Shown here: positions 1-11,200 of the stretch, piece by piece | Position numbering within the stretch: the first letter of the stretch is position 1 | Layout: the number at the start of each line of letters is the position of its first letter | Source of the DNA: Silanimonas sp021297925 | GTDB taxonomy: Bacteria > Pseudomonadota > Gammaproteobacteria > Xanthomonadales > Xanthomonadaceae | Length of the DNA stretch: 64,000 bases | NCBI GenBank assembly: GCA_027532825.1 | Contig: JAPZTL010000008.1 | Coordinates: 248,001-312,000, forward strand | Direction of reading: 5' to 3' | The notes under the pieces: model-generated | What the model was told of the DNA's origin: nothing | Seen by the model: the letters and a program-made list of their open reading frames with translations, nothing else | Databases searched by the model: none | Made by a program: the position numbers and the translations under genes

Positions 1-1
1 C

Positions 2-1624
<1,623 letters not shown>

Positions 1625-1630
1625 AACGAC

Positions 1631-1660
1631 GACGGCCCGCGGGTCGCCCCGCGGGCCGTC
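1631..1660. terminator. GC-rich hairpin after clpB
   Basis: A perfect 13-bp stem (1631-1643 with 1648-1660) closes a TCGC loop 6 bases after the clpB stop. There is no T-run on the plus strand and only a short TTTC on the minus strand, so it may be a weak bidirectional terminator between convergent clpB and the amidohydrolase pair. Its 16-base core recurs exactly in the hairpin at 45269-45294. Confidence 0.5.
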
Positions 1661-1675
1661 GCGATGCCCGGAACG

Positions 1676-2986
1676 TCAGCGCCCCTGCGGGTAGTGGCGC
1701 GGCAGCTCGCCGGGTGCCGCCATGTAGCGGTCGCGCAGCAGCGTCTGCCGCGACCTCATCGGCACCGCCTTGCCGTCGACGAACACCTGCGTCGCGGTCG
1801 TGGTCACGTCCAGCGGGTCGCCGTTCCACAGCACGAGGTCCGCGCGCCTGCCGACCTCGATGCTGCCGATGCGGTCTGCCACGCCGAAGGCGCGCGCCGG
1901 CTCGGCGGTGATCGCCACGAGCGCGTCCTCCCAGCGCATACCGTTGGCGACGGCGTTGCCGGCGAGCTGGCGGATCTTCCGCGCGTTGTGCGTGCCCATG
2001 TCGTCGAACTGCGAGATCACGACGCGCACGCCGGCCTCGCGCAGCAGGGCGGCGTTGTCGAGGCGCGCGCCGAGCATGTCGAAACTCGACGGCAGGTTCT
2101 GCAGGGGATCGACGATGACCGTGGCCTTGGCCGCCGCGAGCTGCGAGGCCACTTCCCACGCCCCGCTCGCGCTGGCGATCACCGGCTGGAAGCCGTGCTT
2201 CTTCGACAGCTCCAGCACGCGCAGGATGTCCACCGCCCGGTCGACGAAGAACACCACGCGGCCGCCGCGCAGGTAGCGCGACAGTGCGTCCCGGCCCGCG
2301 GGCGTGAGCAGGCCATGGCTCGGCAGGGCCGCCATCATCATGGGCGACGGCGCGGGGCGTGCCTCGCGGATGGCTTGGTCGAGCAGCATGTACTGGCTGG
2401 CGCGGCTGCCGCCGCCCGCCGTGGTGGCGCGCAGGTCGATGTAGAGGGTGTCACCGCCGGCCATCGCGCCGTCCCAGCCGCCGTCGAAGCGCACGACGCC
2501 GCCCTGGCCGGTGATGAAGCTGCTTTCCTCGAGCGCCGCCGGCGTCAGCGCGCTGAAGGTCAGGCCTTCCTTGCGGTTGACGGGGATGACCGAGGAGCGC
2601 GGGTTGTAAGCCGGCATCACGTCGAACTCGGGGCGCCAGCGCGTCTCGCCGTCCTGCCCATGCGGCGTGGGCGTGCCGAAGGCGTTTTGCACGGTGGTCT
2701 GCTCGGCATTGATGTCGACGAGGCCCAGTGCCGAGAGCCCCGCGAACAGGCCCGGCGTCAACGGCTGGCCCTTGGCGTCGATGACGGTGGCACCGGCCGG
2801 CGCGGCGAGCTGCGGGCCGACGGCGGCGATCACGCCGTCGGTCACCACGACGTCGCCGGTGGCCAGCGTGCCCTGTGGGCCGGCGGTGTGGACCTTGGCG
2901 TTGTCGATGAAGAGCGAGGCCGCCTGCACGGGCAGGGTGGCGAGGGCCAGCGCGATGGCGCCGGCGATCAGGGTCGTGTCGCGCAT
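1676..2986 (-). CDS. Amidohydrolase-like secreted protein lacking the HxH metal motif
   Basis: 436 residues. Starts at the ATG at 2986, which shares its A with the TGA of the upstream gene (TGATG), so translation is probably coupled; the signal peptide MRDTTLIAGAIALALATLPVQA follows directly, supporting this start and periplasmic export. The amidohydrolase (imidazolonepropionase-like) frame is recognisable: an N-terminal beta-sandwich strand set, LTPGLFAGLS where active members have TPGLxDxHxH, and the C-terminal GSIEVGRRADLVLWNGDP. The HxH metal ligands are replaced by AGLSAL, and no clear HSD-type aspartate site is seen. It is probably a non-catalytic or altered partner of the gene upstream. 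Family assignment is good; substrate unknown. Confidence 0.85.
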   Translation of the reverse strand: MRDTTLIAGAIALALATLPVQAASLFIDNAKVHTAGPQGTLATGDVVVTDGVIAAVGPQLAAPAGATVIDAKGQPLTPGLFAGLSALGLVDINAEQTTVQNAFGTPTPHGQDGETRWRPEFDVMPAYNPRSSVIPVNRKEGLTFSALTPAALEESSFITGQGGVVRFDGGWDGAMAGGDTLYIDLRATTAGGGSRASQYMLLDQAIREARPAPSPMMMAALPSHGLLTPAGRDALSRYLRGGRVVFFVDRAVDILRVLELSKKHGFQPVIASASGAWEVASQLAAAKATVIVDPLQNLPSSFDMLGARLDNAALLREAGVRVVISQFDDMGTHNARKIRQLAGNAVANGMRWEDALVAITAEPARAFGVADRIGSIEVGRRADLVLWNGDPLDVTTTATQVFVDGKAVPMRSRQTLLRDRYMAAPGELPRHYPQGR

Positions 2987-4350
2987 CACGGCTGTCCCTC
3001 CTGGCCGAGGCTGAAGTCGGACACCGGCTGTCGCGCCGTGTCCTCGCGGTCGAACAGCAGGGCGCCGTCGACCCAGACCTTCTCCGCCTTCGCGTAGACG
3101 CTGAAGGGATTCTGGTTCCAGAGCACGACGTCTCCCATCTTCCCGCGCTCCAGCGTGCCCGTGCGCCCGTCGATGCCCATGGCCTTGGCCGGGTTGCGGG
3201 TGATCCAAGTGATGGCGTGCTCGGGCGCGACGTCGATGCCGGCGCGCCGCGCGGTGCCGATGACTTTGCCGGCCTCCTGGTTCAGGCGCTGGATGCCCTC
3301 GGGGGAGTCGGAATGCACGATCGCGCAGCCCTTGCCGCCGCGGGCGCGGTCGACCAGCAGGATGTTCTCCTGGATGGCGTCGTAGGCCTCGGCCTTGAAT
3401 CCCCACCAGTCCGCCCATAGGGCGCCGCAGGTGCCCACGTCGGCAAGGCGGTCGGCGATCTTGTAGGCCTCGACGCCATGGTGGAAGGCGGCGACCTGGA
3501 AGCCGAATTCCCTAGCCATGTCGAGCATGATCGCCATCTCGTCGCTGCGGTAGCAGTGGATCTGCACCTGGATCTCGCCGTTCATCGCGGCGGCGAGGGT
3601 CTCGAGGCGGAGGTCCTGCTTGGGCGGCTCCTTGCCGTCGAGTTTGGCGAGGTACTCCTTCGCGTCGATGAAGGCGTTGCGATAGCCGGCGACGTTGCCC
3701 ATGCGGGTCATCGGTGCGGCGCCTTGCGATCCGTAGACGCGCTTCGGGTTCTCGCCGCAGGCGATCTTCAGGCTCCAGGGGGCTCCCGGGAACTTCATCT
3801 GCTGGTAGGTCTCGCCGGGCACGTTCTTGAGCACGACGCCCCGGCCACCGATCAGGTTGGCGCTGCCCGGCAGCACCAGCATCGAGGTGACGCCGCCGGC
3901 CAGCGCGGTCGCGAAGCCCGGGTCCTGCGGCCACACGCCGTGTTCCGCCCAGACCTGCGAGGTCACCGGGCTGGTCATCTCGTTGCCGTCTTGGTGCGCC
4001 TGCAGGCCGGGAGACGGATAGACGCCGAGGTGCGAGTGCACGTCGACCAAGCCCGGCGTCACCCACTTGCCGGTGCCGTCAACCACGGTCGCCCCGCGAG
4101 GGGCGTCGAGGCCGCGGCCGACCCAGCGGATCTCGCCGTCGTCGAGCAGTACGTCCGCGCCGTCGAGTCGCGTGCCGTCGCCGACCAGCACGGTGGCGTT
4201 GCGGATCAGCACCGGCGGCGACGCCACGGGCTGGTAGGTGCTGGGATACGGATCGTCCTTCAGGACGGTCGTGCGGGCGTCGACGGCGCCGGCAAGGCCG
4301 AGCGCGAGCGCGGCAGCCAGCAGGGCGGGTCGAAGGGCGGGCGAGGGCAT
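2986..4350 (-). CDS. Secreted amidohydrolase (imidazolonepropionase-like)
   Basis: 454 residues with an N-terminal signal peptide (hydrophobic to about residue 24, AGAVDA cleavage region), so periplasmic. Metal-dependent hydrolase of the amidohydrolase superfamily. Visible motifs: WVTPGLVDVHSH giving the HxH pair around residue 103, the downstream histidines in QVQIHCYRSDE and AAFHHGVEAYK, the metal aspartate in IVHSDSPEG, and the C-terminal GTLERGKMGDVVLWNQNP that returns to the beta-sandwich. All expected metal ligands are present, unlike the coupled downstream paralogue at 1676-2986. The two-gene arrangement suggests a heteromer or a divided substrate range. Substrate (cyclic amide, peptide or lactone) cannot be read from sequence. 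Confidence 0.9.
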   Translation of the reverse strand: MPSPALRPALLAAALALGLAGAVDARTTVLKDDPYPSTYQPVASPPVLIRNATVLVGDGTRLDGADVLLDDGEIRWVGRGLDAPRGATVVDGTGKWVTPGLVDVHSHLGVYPSPGLQAHQDGNEMTSPVTSQVWAEHGVWPQDPGFATALAGGVTSMLVLPGSANLIGGRGVVLKNVPGETYQQMKFPGAPWSLKIACGENPKRVYGSQGAAPMTRMGNVAGYRNAFIDAKEYLAKLDGKEPPKQDLRLETLAAAMNGEIQVQIHCYRSDEMAIMLDMAREFGFQVAAFHHGVEAYKIADRLADVGTCGALWADWWGFKAEAYDAIQENILLVDRARGGKGCAIVHSDSPEGIQRLNQEAGKVIGTARRAGIDVAPEHAITWITRNPAKAMGIDGRTGTLERGKMGDVVLWNQNPFSVYAKAEKVWVDGALLFDREDTARQPVSDFSLGQEGQP

Positions 4351-4490
4351 CGCAGGCTCCGTCAGGGTAGGTCGCCACCCTAGCCCGCCGGGCGCGGCGC
4401 TCCAACTAGGCCGAAGGTCATGGTCGCGGCCCGGGGCTCACGGTCCGCCATGGCAGAATCCGTGCGACGACGACAAGCGACGAGAGGACC

Positions 4491-5264
4491 ATGAAGGACA
4501 AGAACGAGATCGTGACGAACTGGTTGCCGCGCTACACCGGCGTCGCCTTGGCGGATTTCGGCCCCCACGTCCTCCTGACCAATTTCGGCGGCTATCTGGA
4601 CGTGTTCTCCCGCCTGACAGGCGCCGAGATCGTTGGCAAGGACCGTCCGATGCCCAGCGCCACGATCGACGGCATCACCATGATCAACTTCGGCATGGGC
4701 AGTGCCAACGCCGCCACGGTGATGGACCTGCTCAGCGCGGTGATGCCGAAGGCGGTGCTGTTCCTCGGCAAGTGCGGGGGCCTGAAAAAGAAGAACCAGC
4801 TCGGCGACCTGATCCTGCCGATCGCCGCGATCCGAGGCGAGGGCACCAGCAACGACTACCTGCCGCCGGAAGTGCCGGCCCTGCCCGCGTTCGCCCTCCA
4901 GCGCGCGGTGTCGACGATGATCCGCGACCTCGAGTACGACTACTGGACCGGTACGGTCTACACCACCAATCGCCGGGTCTGGGAGCATGACGACGAGTTC
5001 AAGGAGCGCCTGCGTCGCATGCGCTGCATGGCCATCGACATGGAGACGGCGACCGTGTTCGCGGCCGGTTTCGCCAACAGCATCCCGAGTGGCGCCCTGC
5101 TGCTGGTCTCCGACCAGCCGATGATCCCCGAGGGCGTGAAGACCGAAGCCTCCGACAAGGTCGTCAGCGCCAATTTCGTGGAGAACCACATCCGGGTGGG
5201 CATCGAGGCGCTGAAGCTGGTGCGCCGGCACGGCAAGTCGGTCAAGCACCTGCGCTTCGACTGA
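4491..5264 (+). CDS. amn: AMP nucleosidase, short form
   Basis: 257 residues. Hydrolyses AMP to adenine and ribose 5-phosphate, adjusting the adenylate pool; cytoplasmic. It belongs to the PNP/UDP phosphorylase fold: MINFGMGSANAATVMDLL and LFLGKCGGLKKKNQLGD carry the phosphate and sugar binding loops, and CMAIDMETATVFAAG carries the family signature near residue 185 (ME base-binding region), followed by ALLLVSDQP. It lacks the extra N-terminal domain of the 484-residue E. coli enzyme, matching the compact form found in Xanthomonas relatives and Bacteroidetes. The RBS GAGAGGA lies 4 bases before the ATG. Single gene, divergent from the amidohydrolases. Confidence 0.92.
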   Translation: MKDKNEIVTNWLPRYTGVALADFGPHVLLTNFGGYLDVFSRLTGAEIVGKDRPMPSATIDGITMINFGMGSANAATVMDLLSAVMPKAVLFLGKCGGLKKKNQLGDLILPIAAIRGEGTSNDYLPPEVPALPAFALQRAVSTMIRDLEYDYWTGTVYTTNRRVWEHDDEFKERLRRMRCMAIDMETATVFAAGFANSIPSGALLLVSDQPMIPEGVKTEASDKVVSANFVENHIRVGIEALKLVRRHGKSVKHLRFD

Positions 5265-5319
5265 GGGACGCGCGGCGCCCAGTGCCCGCCGCCGGCAGGT
5301 CAGGCGGCGACGTCCCTCA
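5262..5319. terminator. Inverted repeat spanning both convergent stop codons (possible bidirectional terminator)
   Basis: TGAGGGACG at 5262-5270 and its exact reverse complement at 5311-5319 enclose about 40 GC-rich bases. The left arm begins with the TGA of amn and the right arm ends with the TCA (TGA on the minus strand) of the lipoprotein gene. No T-run is present, so terminator function is only inferred. Confidence 0.35.
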
Positions 5320-5637
5320 CCAGATGAAACGGACGTTGAGCACTTCCGCGGTCGGCGGATCGCCCGTGAGGCGGACGCTGCATTCGAGCTGCTGGACGCT
5401 CTGGTCGGCGAGCCCGAGGTTGACCGTGACGGGAACCGTGAGCAGGTGGCCGCCGCGGCCGTCGTCCTTCATGCTCGAGGCCAGCATCGCCAGATCGAGC
5501 TGGTAGGGCTGGCCCTGGACCTGCTGCTGGACCTGCGCGTCGCAGGCCTTTGCCGCGATGTCCGCCGGCGTGCCGCCCCCGCCGCAGCCCGCCAGCAGCG
5601 CCACCGCGACGGCCGAAAGGATCGGTTTCATCTGCAT
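5317..5637 (-). CDS. Small lipoprotein of unknown function
   Basis: 106 residues. MKPILSAVAVALLAGC is a signal peptide with a clear lipobox (LLAGC, Cys 18 counting from the first Met), so the mature protein of about 89 residues is a lipoprotein; +2 Gly gives no inner-membrane retention signal, so outer-membrane anchoring is likely. After a Gly-rich linker the domain has two more cysteines (KACDAQ and LECSVR) that could form a disulfide, and alternating hydrophobic beta strands (GGHLLTVPVTVNLGLA). Two adjacent Met codons (MQM) offer alternative starts. No family recognised. It is transcribed alone, convergent with amn. Confidence 0.75.
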   Translation of the reverse strand: MQMKPILSAVAVALLAGCGGGGTPADIAAKACDAQVQQQVQGQPYQLDLAMLASSMKDDGRGGHLLTVPVTVNLGLADQSVQQLECSVRLTGDPPTAEVLNVRFIW

Positions 5638-5776
5638 CGAACGTCTCCGAGGCTACCGTCGCCCGCGGCCAGCGGGCCCATCCGGGGCCGATGCGCGGTT
5701 TTAGCGCAAAACCTCCACCTGCGCGATGAACGGAGCGCTCGCGGCGGGCCGCTATGACATGGGTTGACGGTCGGCG

Positions 5777-6703
5777 TCAATAGCGCGGCACCGAGGGGTC
5801 GACCTGCACCGACCACTGGTCGATGCCGCCTTCCACGTTGTGGACCCGCGTGAAGCCCAGGCCGCGGAAGTGCTCGGCCGCCTGGCGGCTGCTGTTGCCG
5901 TGGTGGCAGAGGAAGGCCAGCGGCGTGTCCTTCGGGAGGTCGGCCAGCCGGTCATGGCTGTCCTCGTCCAGCACCTCGTGGGCGTGGGGGAAGGTCGCGA
6001 GCGCGCGGGCCTGCGGCGGGCGCACGTCGACCACGGTGAACTCGCCGAGCCGCGAGGCGAGGTCGCGGACCTCGAGCGGACGGACCTGGGCCGGGGCGTT
6101 GGGGTTGGTGATCGACAGGCCGGCGCCCTGGACGCCGCGGTCGACCCAATCGATGGCGATGCCGTTGGCGCGCGGGGCGCTGGCGAGATCGAAGTGCACG
6201 CTGATGCCGTTCGCCTCGGCGACGATCCCGTGGCCGGTGGCGGGCTTCAGTTCGAAGCGGCTGTTGAACTTGGCGTCCACCGCCATGTGCAGGGCGAGGC
6301 CTTCGCCCTGCTGGGCCATCGCCGCACGGATCTGCGCCGCGGCGGCGTCGCTGATGGTGATCGACGGCACCACGCGCTCGGGCAGCGCGCCGCCCAGCAG
6401 GGCGTGCAGCTCACCCGAGTTCAGCATCTGCTCGATGATGTCCGAGCCGCCGACCAGTTCGCCCTTCACGTAGAGCTGGGGGATGGTCGGCCACTGGCCG
6501 TACACCTTGATGCCCTCGCGGATCTCGGGGTCCTGCAGCACGTCGACGTGAGCGTACTCGGCGACGATGCCGCCCACGATGCTCGAGGCCTTCATCGAGA
6601 ACCCGCACTGCGGACGCTGCGGGCTGCCCTTCATGAACAACACCACCTCGTGCGAGGCGAGGATCGATTCGATGCGGGCGCGGGTGTCGGCAGAGAGGCT
6701 CAT
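5777..6703 (-). CDS. Monothiol glutaredoxin / A-type carrier-like / rhodanese triple fusion
   Basis: 308 residues in three parts. Residues about 1-105 are a CGFS monothiol glutaredoxin (PQCGFSMKA, then GQWPTIPQLYVKGELVGGSDI), a family that binds and hands on [2Fe-2S] clusters with glutathione. Residues about 112-205 have the A-type (IscA/HesB-like) fold pattern (ITISDAAAAQIRAAM, FELKPATG, ISVHFD, IAIDWV) but contain none of the three cluster cysteines, as in the degenerate N-domain of NfuA. Residues about 215-308 are a rhodanese with active-site FLCHHGNSS, Cys intact. It is probably an iron-sulfur trafficking factor with a sulfur-transfer module. The start is chosen because Grx4 family members begin just before this point; upstream open frame is gltD terminator sequence. 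Confidence 0.93.
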   Translation of the reverse strand: MSLSADTRARIESILASHEVVLFMKGSPQRPQCGFSMKASSIVGGIVAEYAHVDVLQDPEIREGIKVYGQWPTIPQLYVKGELVGGSDIIEQMLNSGELHALLGGALPERVVPSITISDAAAAQIRAAMAQQGEGLALHMAVDAKFNSRFELKPATGHGIVAEANGISVHFDLASAPRANGIAIDWVDRGVQGAGLSITNPNAPAQVRPLEVRDLASRLGEFTVVDVRPPQARALATFPHAHEVLDEDSHDRLADLPKDTPLAFLCHHGNSSRQAAEHFRGLGFTRVHNVEGGIDQWSVQVDPSVPRY

Positions 6704-6730
6704 GGCGGGCAGGCGGTCAAAAACAGGAAG

Positions 6731-6780
6731 GGCGGCATTGTACGCCGCCCCTCGGCCGCCCCCGGGTGAACGGGGGCGGT
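6731..6780 (-). terminator. Double hairpin terminating gltB-gltD
   Basis: Two stem-loops lie downstream of gltD on the minus strand: CCGCCCCC paired with GGGGGCGG (6757-6764/6773-6780), then GGGCGGC/GCCGCCC (6731-6737/6745-6751). The second is followed on the minus strand by TTCCTGTTTTTGA, a fair intrinsic-terminator U tract. Confidence 0.6.
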
Positions 6781-6792
6781 CCCGCTTTGGCG

Positions 6793-8208
6793 TCACGCCG
6801 CCGTGCGGATGGCGATCCCCTTGAACTGCCGCAGCATGGCCGCCGCCGCGTCGCGGCCGTCGCGGACCGCCGTGACCACGAGGTCGGCGCCGCGCAGGGC
6901 GTCGCCGCCGGCCCAGAGCTTGGGCACCGAGGTCTGGTAGGGGGACGCGCCGACACCGACGATCAGCCCACTGTCGGCGAGGCGCACGCCGTGCTCGGCC
7001 AGCCACGCGGGCGGGCTGGCGCGGTAGCCGAAGGCGAGGATCACCACGTCGGCCGCGAGCGTCTCCGACTCGCCCTCGACGATCGAGAAGGCCCCGCGGC
7101 CTGCGGCTTCTGTCCGCGCCACGCGCAGGGCCTGCACGCGGCCTTCTCCCTCGATGGCGAGCGGCGCGCGGTGGAACAGGAACTCGACGCCCTCGTCGCG
7201 GGCGTTCTTCACCTCGCGGCGGGAGCCGGGCATCGATTCGGCGTCGCGGCGGTACACGCAGCTGACTTCGGCAGCGCCCAGGCGACGGGCCGTGCGCACG
7301 CAGTCCATGGCTGTGTCGCCGCCGCCGAGCACGCGCACGCGCTTGCCCTTGAGGTCGAGCATCGCGGCATCGTCGGCGTCGAGCGTGCGACCGAGCACGC
7401 GGCGCGCGTTGGCGATCAGGAAGGGCAGGGCCGGCAGCACGCCGGGCAGCGACTGCCCTGGCAGGCGGGCGTCCACCGGCGTGGTCGCGCCGGTGCCGAC
7501 GAACACCGCGTCGTGCCCGGCCAGCAACGCGCCGAACTCGATGTCGCGGCCCACGTCGGTGGCGAGTTGGAAACGCACGCCCATGCCTTCGAGCACCTGC
7601 CGGCGCGTGGCGATCACCGACTTCTCAAGCTTGAACGGTGGAATGCCGAAGGTGAGCAGGCCACCGATCTCGTCGTGGCGGTCGAATACGGTGACGCCCA
7701 CGCCGGCGCGCACCAGCCGGTCGGCGCAGGCCAAGCCCGCCGGGCCGGCGCCGACGACCGCGACGCGCTCGCGACGCGGCTTCACGTGCGAGAGGTCCGG
7801 CCGCCAGCCCTGCTTGAAGGCCTCGTCGACGAGGTACTTCTCGATGCTGCCGATGGTGACGGCGTCGAAGCCGGTCTCCAGCGTGCAGGCGCCCTCGCAG
7901 AGCCGGTCCTGCGGGCAAACCCGGCCGCAGATCTCGGGCAGCGGGTTGGTCTCGTGAGCCAGCGTGGCGGCCTCGAACAGCCGGCCCTGCCGCACCAGTT
8001 CCAGCCATTGCGGGATGGCGTTGCCGACCGGGCAGCCGTTGCTGCAGTAGGGGTTGCCGCAGTCGAGGCAGCGCCCGGCCTGGACCTTGGCTTCGGCAGG
8101 CTCGAACCTGCCATAGATCTCGACGTCGAGGCCGAGGCGCGTGGCGACGGGCAGTTCCTTCGGCATCTGCCGGGGCAGGTCGAGGAAATCGAATTGCGTG
8201 CGTGGCAT
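6793..8208 (-). CDS. gltD: Glutamate synthase small subunit
   Basis: 471 residues. Passes electrons from NADPH through FAD and iron-sulfur clusters to the large subunit, which makes two glutamates from glutamine and 2-oxoglutarate. The N-terminus carries two low-potential [4Fe-4S] cysteine sets, CLDCGNPYCSNGC around residue 47 and CGRVCPQDRLCEGAC around residue 97. The FAD Rossmann motif GAGPAGLACA and the NADPH motif GGGDTAMDC follow, and the C-terminus has the FAD-closing LWAGGDALRGADLVVTAV. The ATG at 8208 shares one base with the gltB stop (TGATG), so the subunits are translationally coupled. Length matches the E. coli protein (472). Confidence 0.97.
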   Translation of the reverse strand: MPRTQFDFLDLPRQMPKELPVATRLGLDVEIYGRFEPAEAKVQAGRCLDCGNPYCSNGCPVGNAIPQWLELVRQGRLFEAATLAHETNPLPEICGRVCPQDRLCEGACTLETGFDAVTIGSIEKYLVDEAFKQGWRPDLSHVKPRRERVAVVGAGPAGLACADRLVRAGVGVTVFDRHDEIGGLLTFGIPPFKLEKSVIATRRQVLEGMGVRFQLATDVGRDIEFGALLAGHDAVFVGTGATTPVDARLPGQSLPGVLPALPFLIANARRVLGRTLDADDAAMLDLKGKRVRVLGGGDTAMDCVRTARRLGAAEVSCVYRRDAESMPGSRREVKNARDEGVEFLFHRAPLAIEGEGRVQALRVARTEAAGRGAFSIVEGESETLAADVVILAFGYRASPPAWLAEHGVRLADSGLIVGVGASPYQTSVPKLWAGGDALRGADLVVTAVRDGRDAAAAMLRQFKGIAIRTAA

Positions 8209-11200
8209 CAGGCGGCCCTCTTCAATGCGGCGACCAGCGAATCGAGGCTCGCCGCCTTCGGCTTCACCAGCCAGAACTTGCCGATCACCTCGCGGAAATC
8301 GTCGAGCAGGCCGCGGGCGAGGGTGCTGCCGGCCCATTGGGCGTGCTGCCGGAGCAGCAGCCGGAGGTGCTGCAGGTGGTGCTCCATCGACTCCGCCTCG
8401 AGACGGTGGATGTCGACCAGCTCGTGGTTGTAGCGGTCGACGAAGGCGCGGTCGAGGTCGAGCACGTAGGCGAAGCCGCCGGTCATGCCGGCGCCAAAGT
8501 TCAGCCCGGTCCGGCCCAACACCAGCACCTGGCCGCCGGTCATGTACTCGCAGCCGTGGTCGCCGAGGCCTTCCACCACCGCGGTGGCGCCGGAGTTGCG
8601 GACGCCGAAGCGCTCGCCGGCGCGGCCGACCGCGTAGAGCTCGCCGCCGGTGGCCCCGTACAGCGCGGCATTGCCGAGGATGGCCGAGCCGGAGGCGGGG
8701 TAGCGGTGCCCCGCCGGCGGTGCGATGACGATGCGCCCACCGGCCATGCCCTTGCCGACGCCGTCGTTGGCTTCGCCGTGCAGGTGCAGGTGCACGCCCT
8801 TGGCATTGAAGGCGCCGAAGCTCTGGCCGGCGCTGCCGTGGCAGTGCAGCTCGAGCGTCGCTGGGGGCGCGGCGTCTCCGAAGCGCTTCGCCAGTGCCCC
8901 CGCCAGTCCCGCACCAAGGCTGCGGTCGACGGTGTCGATCCGGACCTCGCGCCGGACATGGCGGCCCGCCAGCAGCTCGGGAAGGGCCTCGTCGAGCAGC
9001 TGCTGCGCCAGCGGGCTGGGCGGGGCGGGCACGGGCGGCGCGGCGCGGTGCGACGCCGCACCGGGCAGGGCGGCGTGGGCCTTCAAGGGCGCAAGGTCGA
9101 GGCGGCGCTGCCGGTCGCCCACGTCGTCGCGTTCGACCAGGCGGTCGGCCCGTCCGATGATCTCGTCCAACGACCGCGCGCCCAGCGCGGCGAGGTGGGC
9201 GCGGACGTCTTCGACCAGGAAGGCGAAGTAGGCGATCACCCGCTCGGGCAGGCCCTTGAAGTGGTGCTGGCGCAGCCGCGGGTCCTGCGTGGCGACGCCG
9301 GTGGCGCAGGTGTTGAGGTGGCAGATGCGCAAGTACTTGCAGCCCAGCGCCATCATCGGGACCGTGCCGAAGCCGAAGCTGTCGGCGCCCAGCATGGCGG
9401 CCTTGATCACGTCGAGGCCGGTCTTGAGGCCGCCGTCGGTCTGCAGCCGGACACGCTCTCGCAGGCCGTTGCGCTTGAGCGTCTCCTGCGCCTCGGCGAG
9501 GCCCAACTCCCACGGCGAACCGGCGTAGCGGATCGAGCTGATCGGGCTGGCGCCCGTGCCGCCGTCATGGCCGGAAATGGTGATGAAGTCCGCCTGGGCC
9601 TTCGCAACGCCTGCGGCGATGGTGCCGACACCGGCATGCGCGACCAGCTTCACCGAGACCAGCGCTTCGGGGTTGACCTGCTTGAGGTCGTAGATGAGCT
9701 GCGCCAAGTCCTCGATGGAATAGATGTCGTGGTGCGGCGGCGGCGAGATCAGGCCGATGCCCGGGCGGGCGTGGCGCAGCCGCGCGATCAGCGCGTCGAC
9801 CTTGTGGCCGGGCAGCTGGCCACCCTCGCCGGGCTTGGCGCCCTGCGCGATCTTGATCTGCAGCACCTCGGCGTTGACGAGGTAGCTGGGGGTCACGCCG
9901 AAGCGTCCCGAGGCCACCTGCTTGATCTTGCTGCGCCTCTCGGTGCCGTGGCGCACCGGGTCTTCGCCGCCTTCACCGGAATTGCTGCGGCAGCCGAGCC
10001 TGTTCATCGCGGTGGCGAGCGCCTCGTGCGCCTCCGGGGAGAGCGCTCCGAGGCTCATGCCGGCGGAGTCGAAGCGCGACAGGATCGCGGACGCCGGTTC
10101 GACCTCCGCCAGCGGCACGGCCGGGCCCAGGGGCTTCAAAGCGAACAGGTCGCGCAGCGCGGAGGGCGGGCGCTCGTCCACGGCCCGGCGGAACGCCGCC
10201 CAGTCCTCGGGGGCTTCGCTCATGACCGCGCGCTGCAGGGCGATGACGACGTCGGGGTTGGCCATGTGGTACTCGCCGCCGGGGCGGTACTGCATCAGCC
10301 CGCCGATCTCGAGCGGCGCCGCGTCGTCGGCCGCGAGTTCGGCAAACTCGGCAGCGTCGGCGTCGAGCTCGGCGAACCCGGCGCCACCGATGCGACTCGG
10401 CGTGCCGGGGAAACACAGGTCCACCACCTCGGGGGCCAGCCCGACGATCTCGAACAGGCGGGCGCCGCGGTAGCTCGCGAGGCTGCTGATACCCATCTTC
10501 GAGAGGATCTTCAGCAGGCCTTTCTTGATGCCGCGGCGGAAGCGCCGGCCCGGCTGGCGGTCGTCGCCGGGGAGGGTCAGCTGTCCGTGGCGCTGCATCG
10601 CGTGCAGCGTCTGGTAGGCGAGGTAGGGATAGACGAACGTGGCACCGACGCCGACGAGGCAGGCCACGTGGTGGGCGTCGCGCGCCGTGCCGGTCTCGAC
10701 GATCAGGTTGCAGTCGCAGCGCCGGCCGGCATCGATCAGCGCGTGGTGGATGGCGCCCGTCGCCAGCAGGGCATGGACCGCGCGCGCCCCGTCGGGCGGG
10801 TAGCGGTCGGAGAGCAGCAGGATCACCGCGCCATCGCGCACGGCGGCCACGGCCTCCTCGCGCAGCCGGCGCAGCGCGGCTTCGAGGCCCTCGCCCTCCC
10901 GGCAGTACAGGTGCAGCAGGGCATGGCGCTCGGCGAAGTCGGGCATCGCCAGCAGCTCGCGCAGCTTGCGCTGGCTCAGCACCGGCGAGTTGAGCTGTAC
11001 CTGCCTCGCGTGCTCGGGACGCGCCTCGAAGACGTTGCGCTCCTGCCCGACCTGGGTGGCCAGCGTCATCACCACGGTTTCGCGCAGTGGGTCGATCGGT
11101 GGATTGGTCACCTGCGCAAAGGCCTGACGGAAGCTGTCGTACAGGGATCGCAGTCGCTGTGACATGGCCGGCAGCGGCGTGTCGTCGCCCATCGAGCCCA

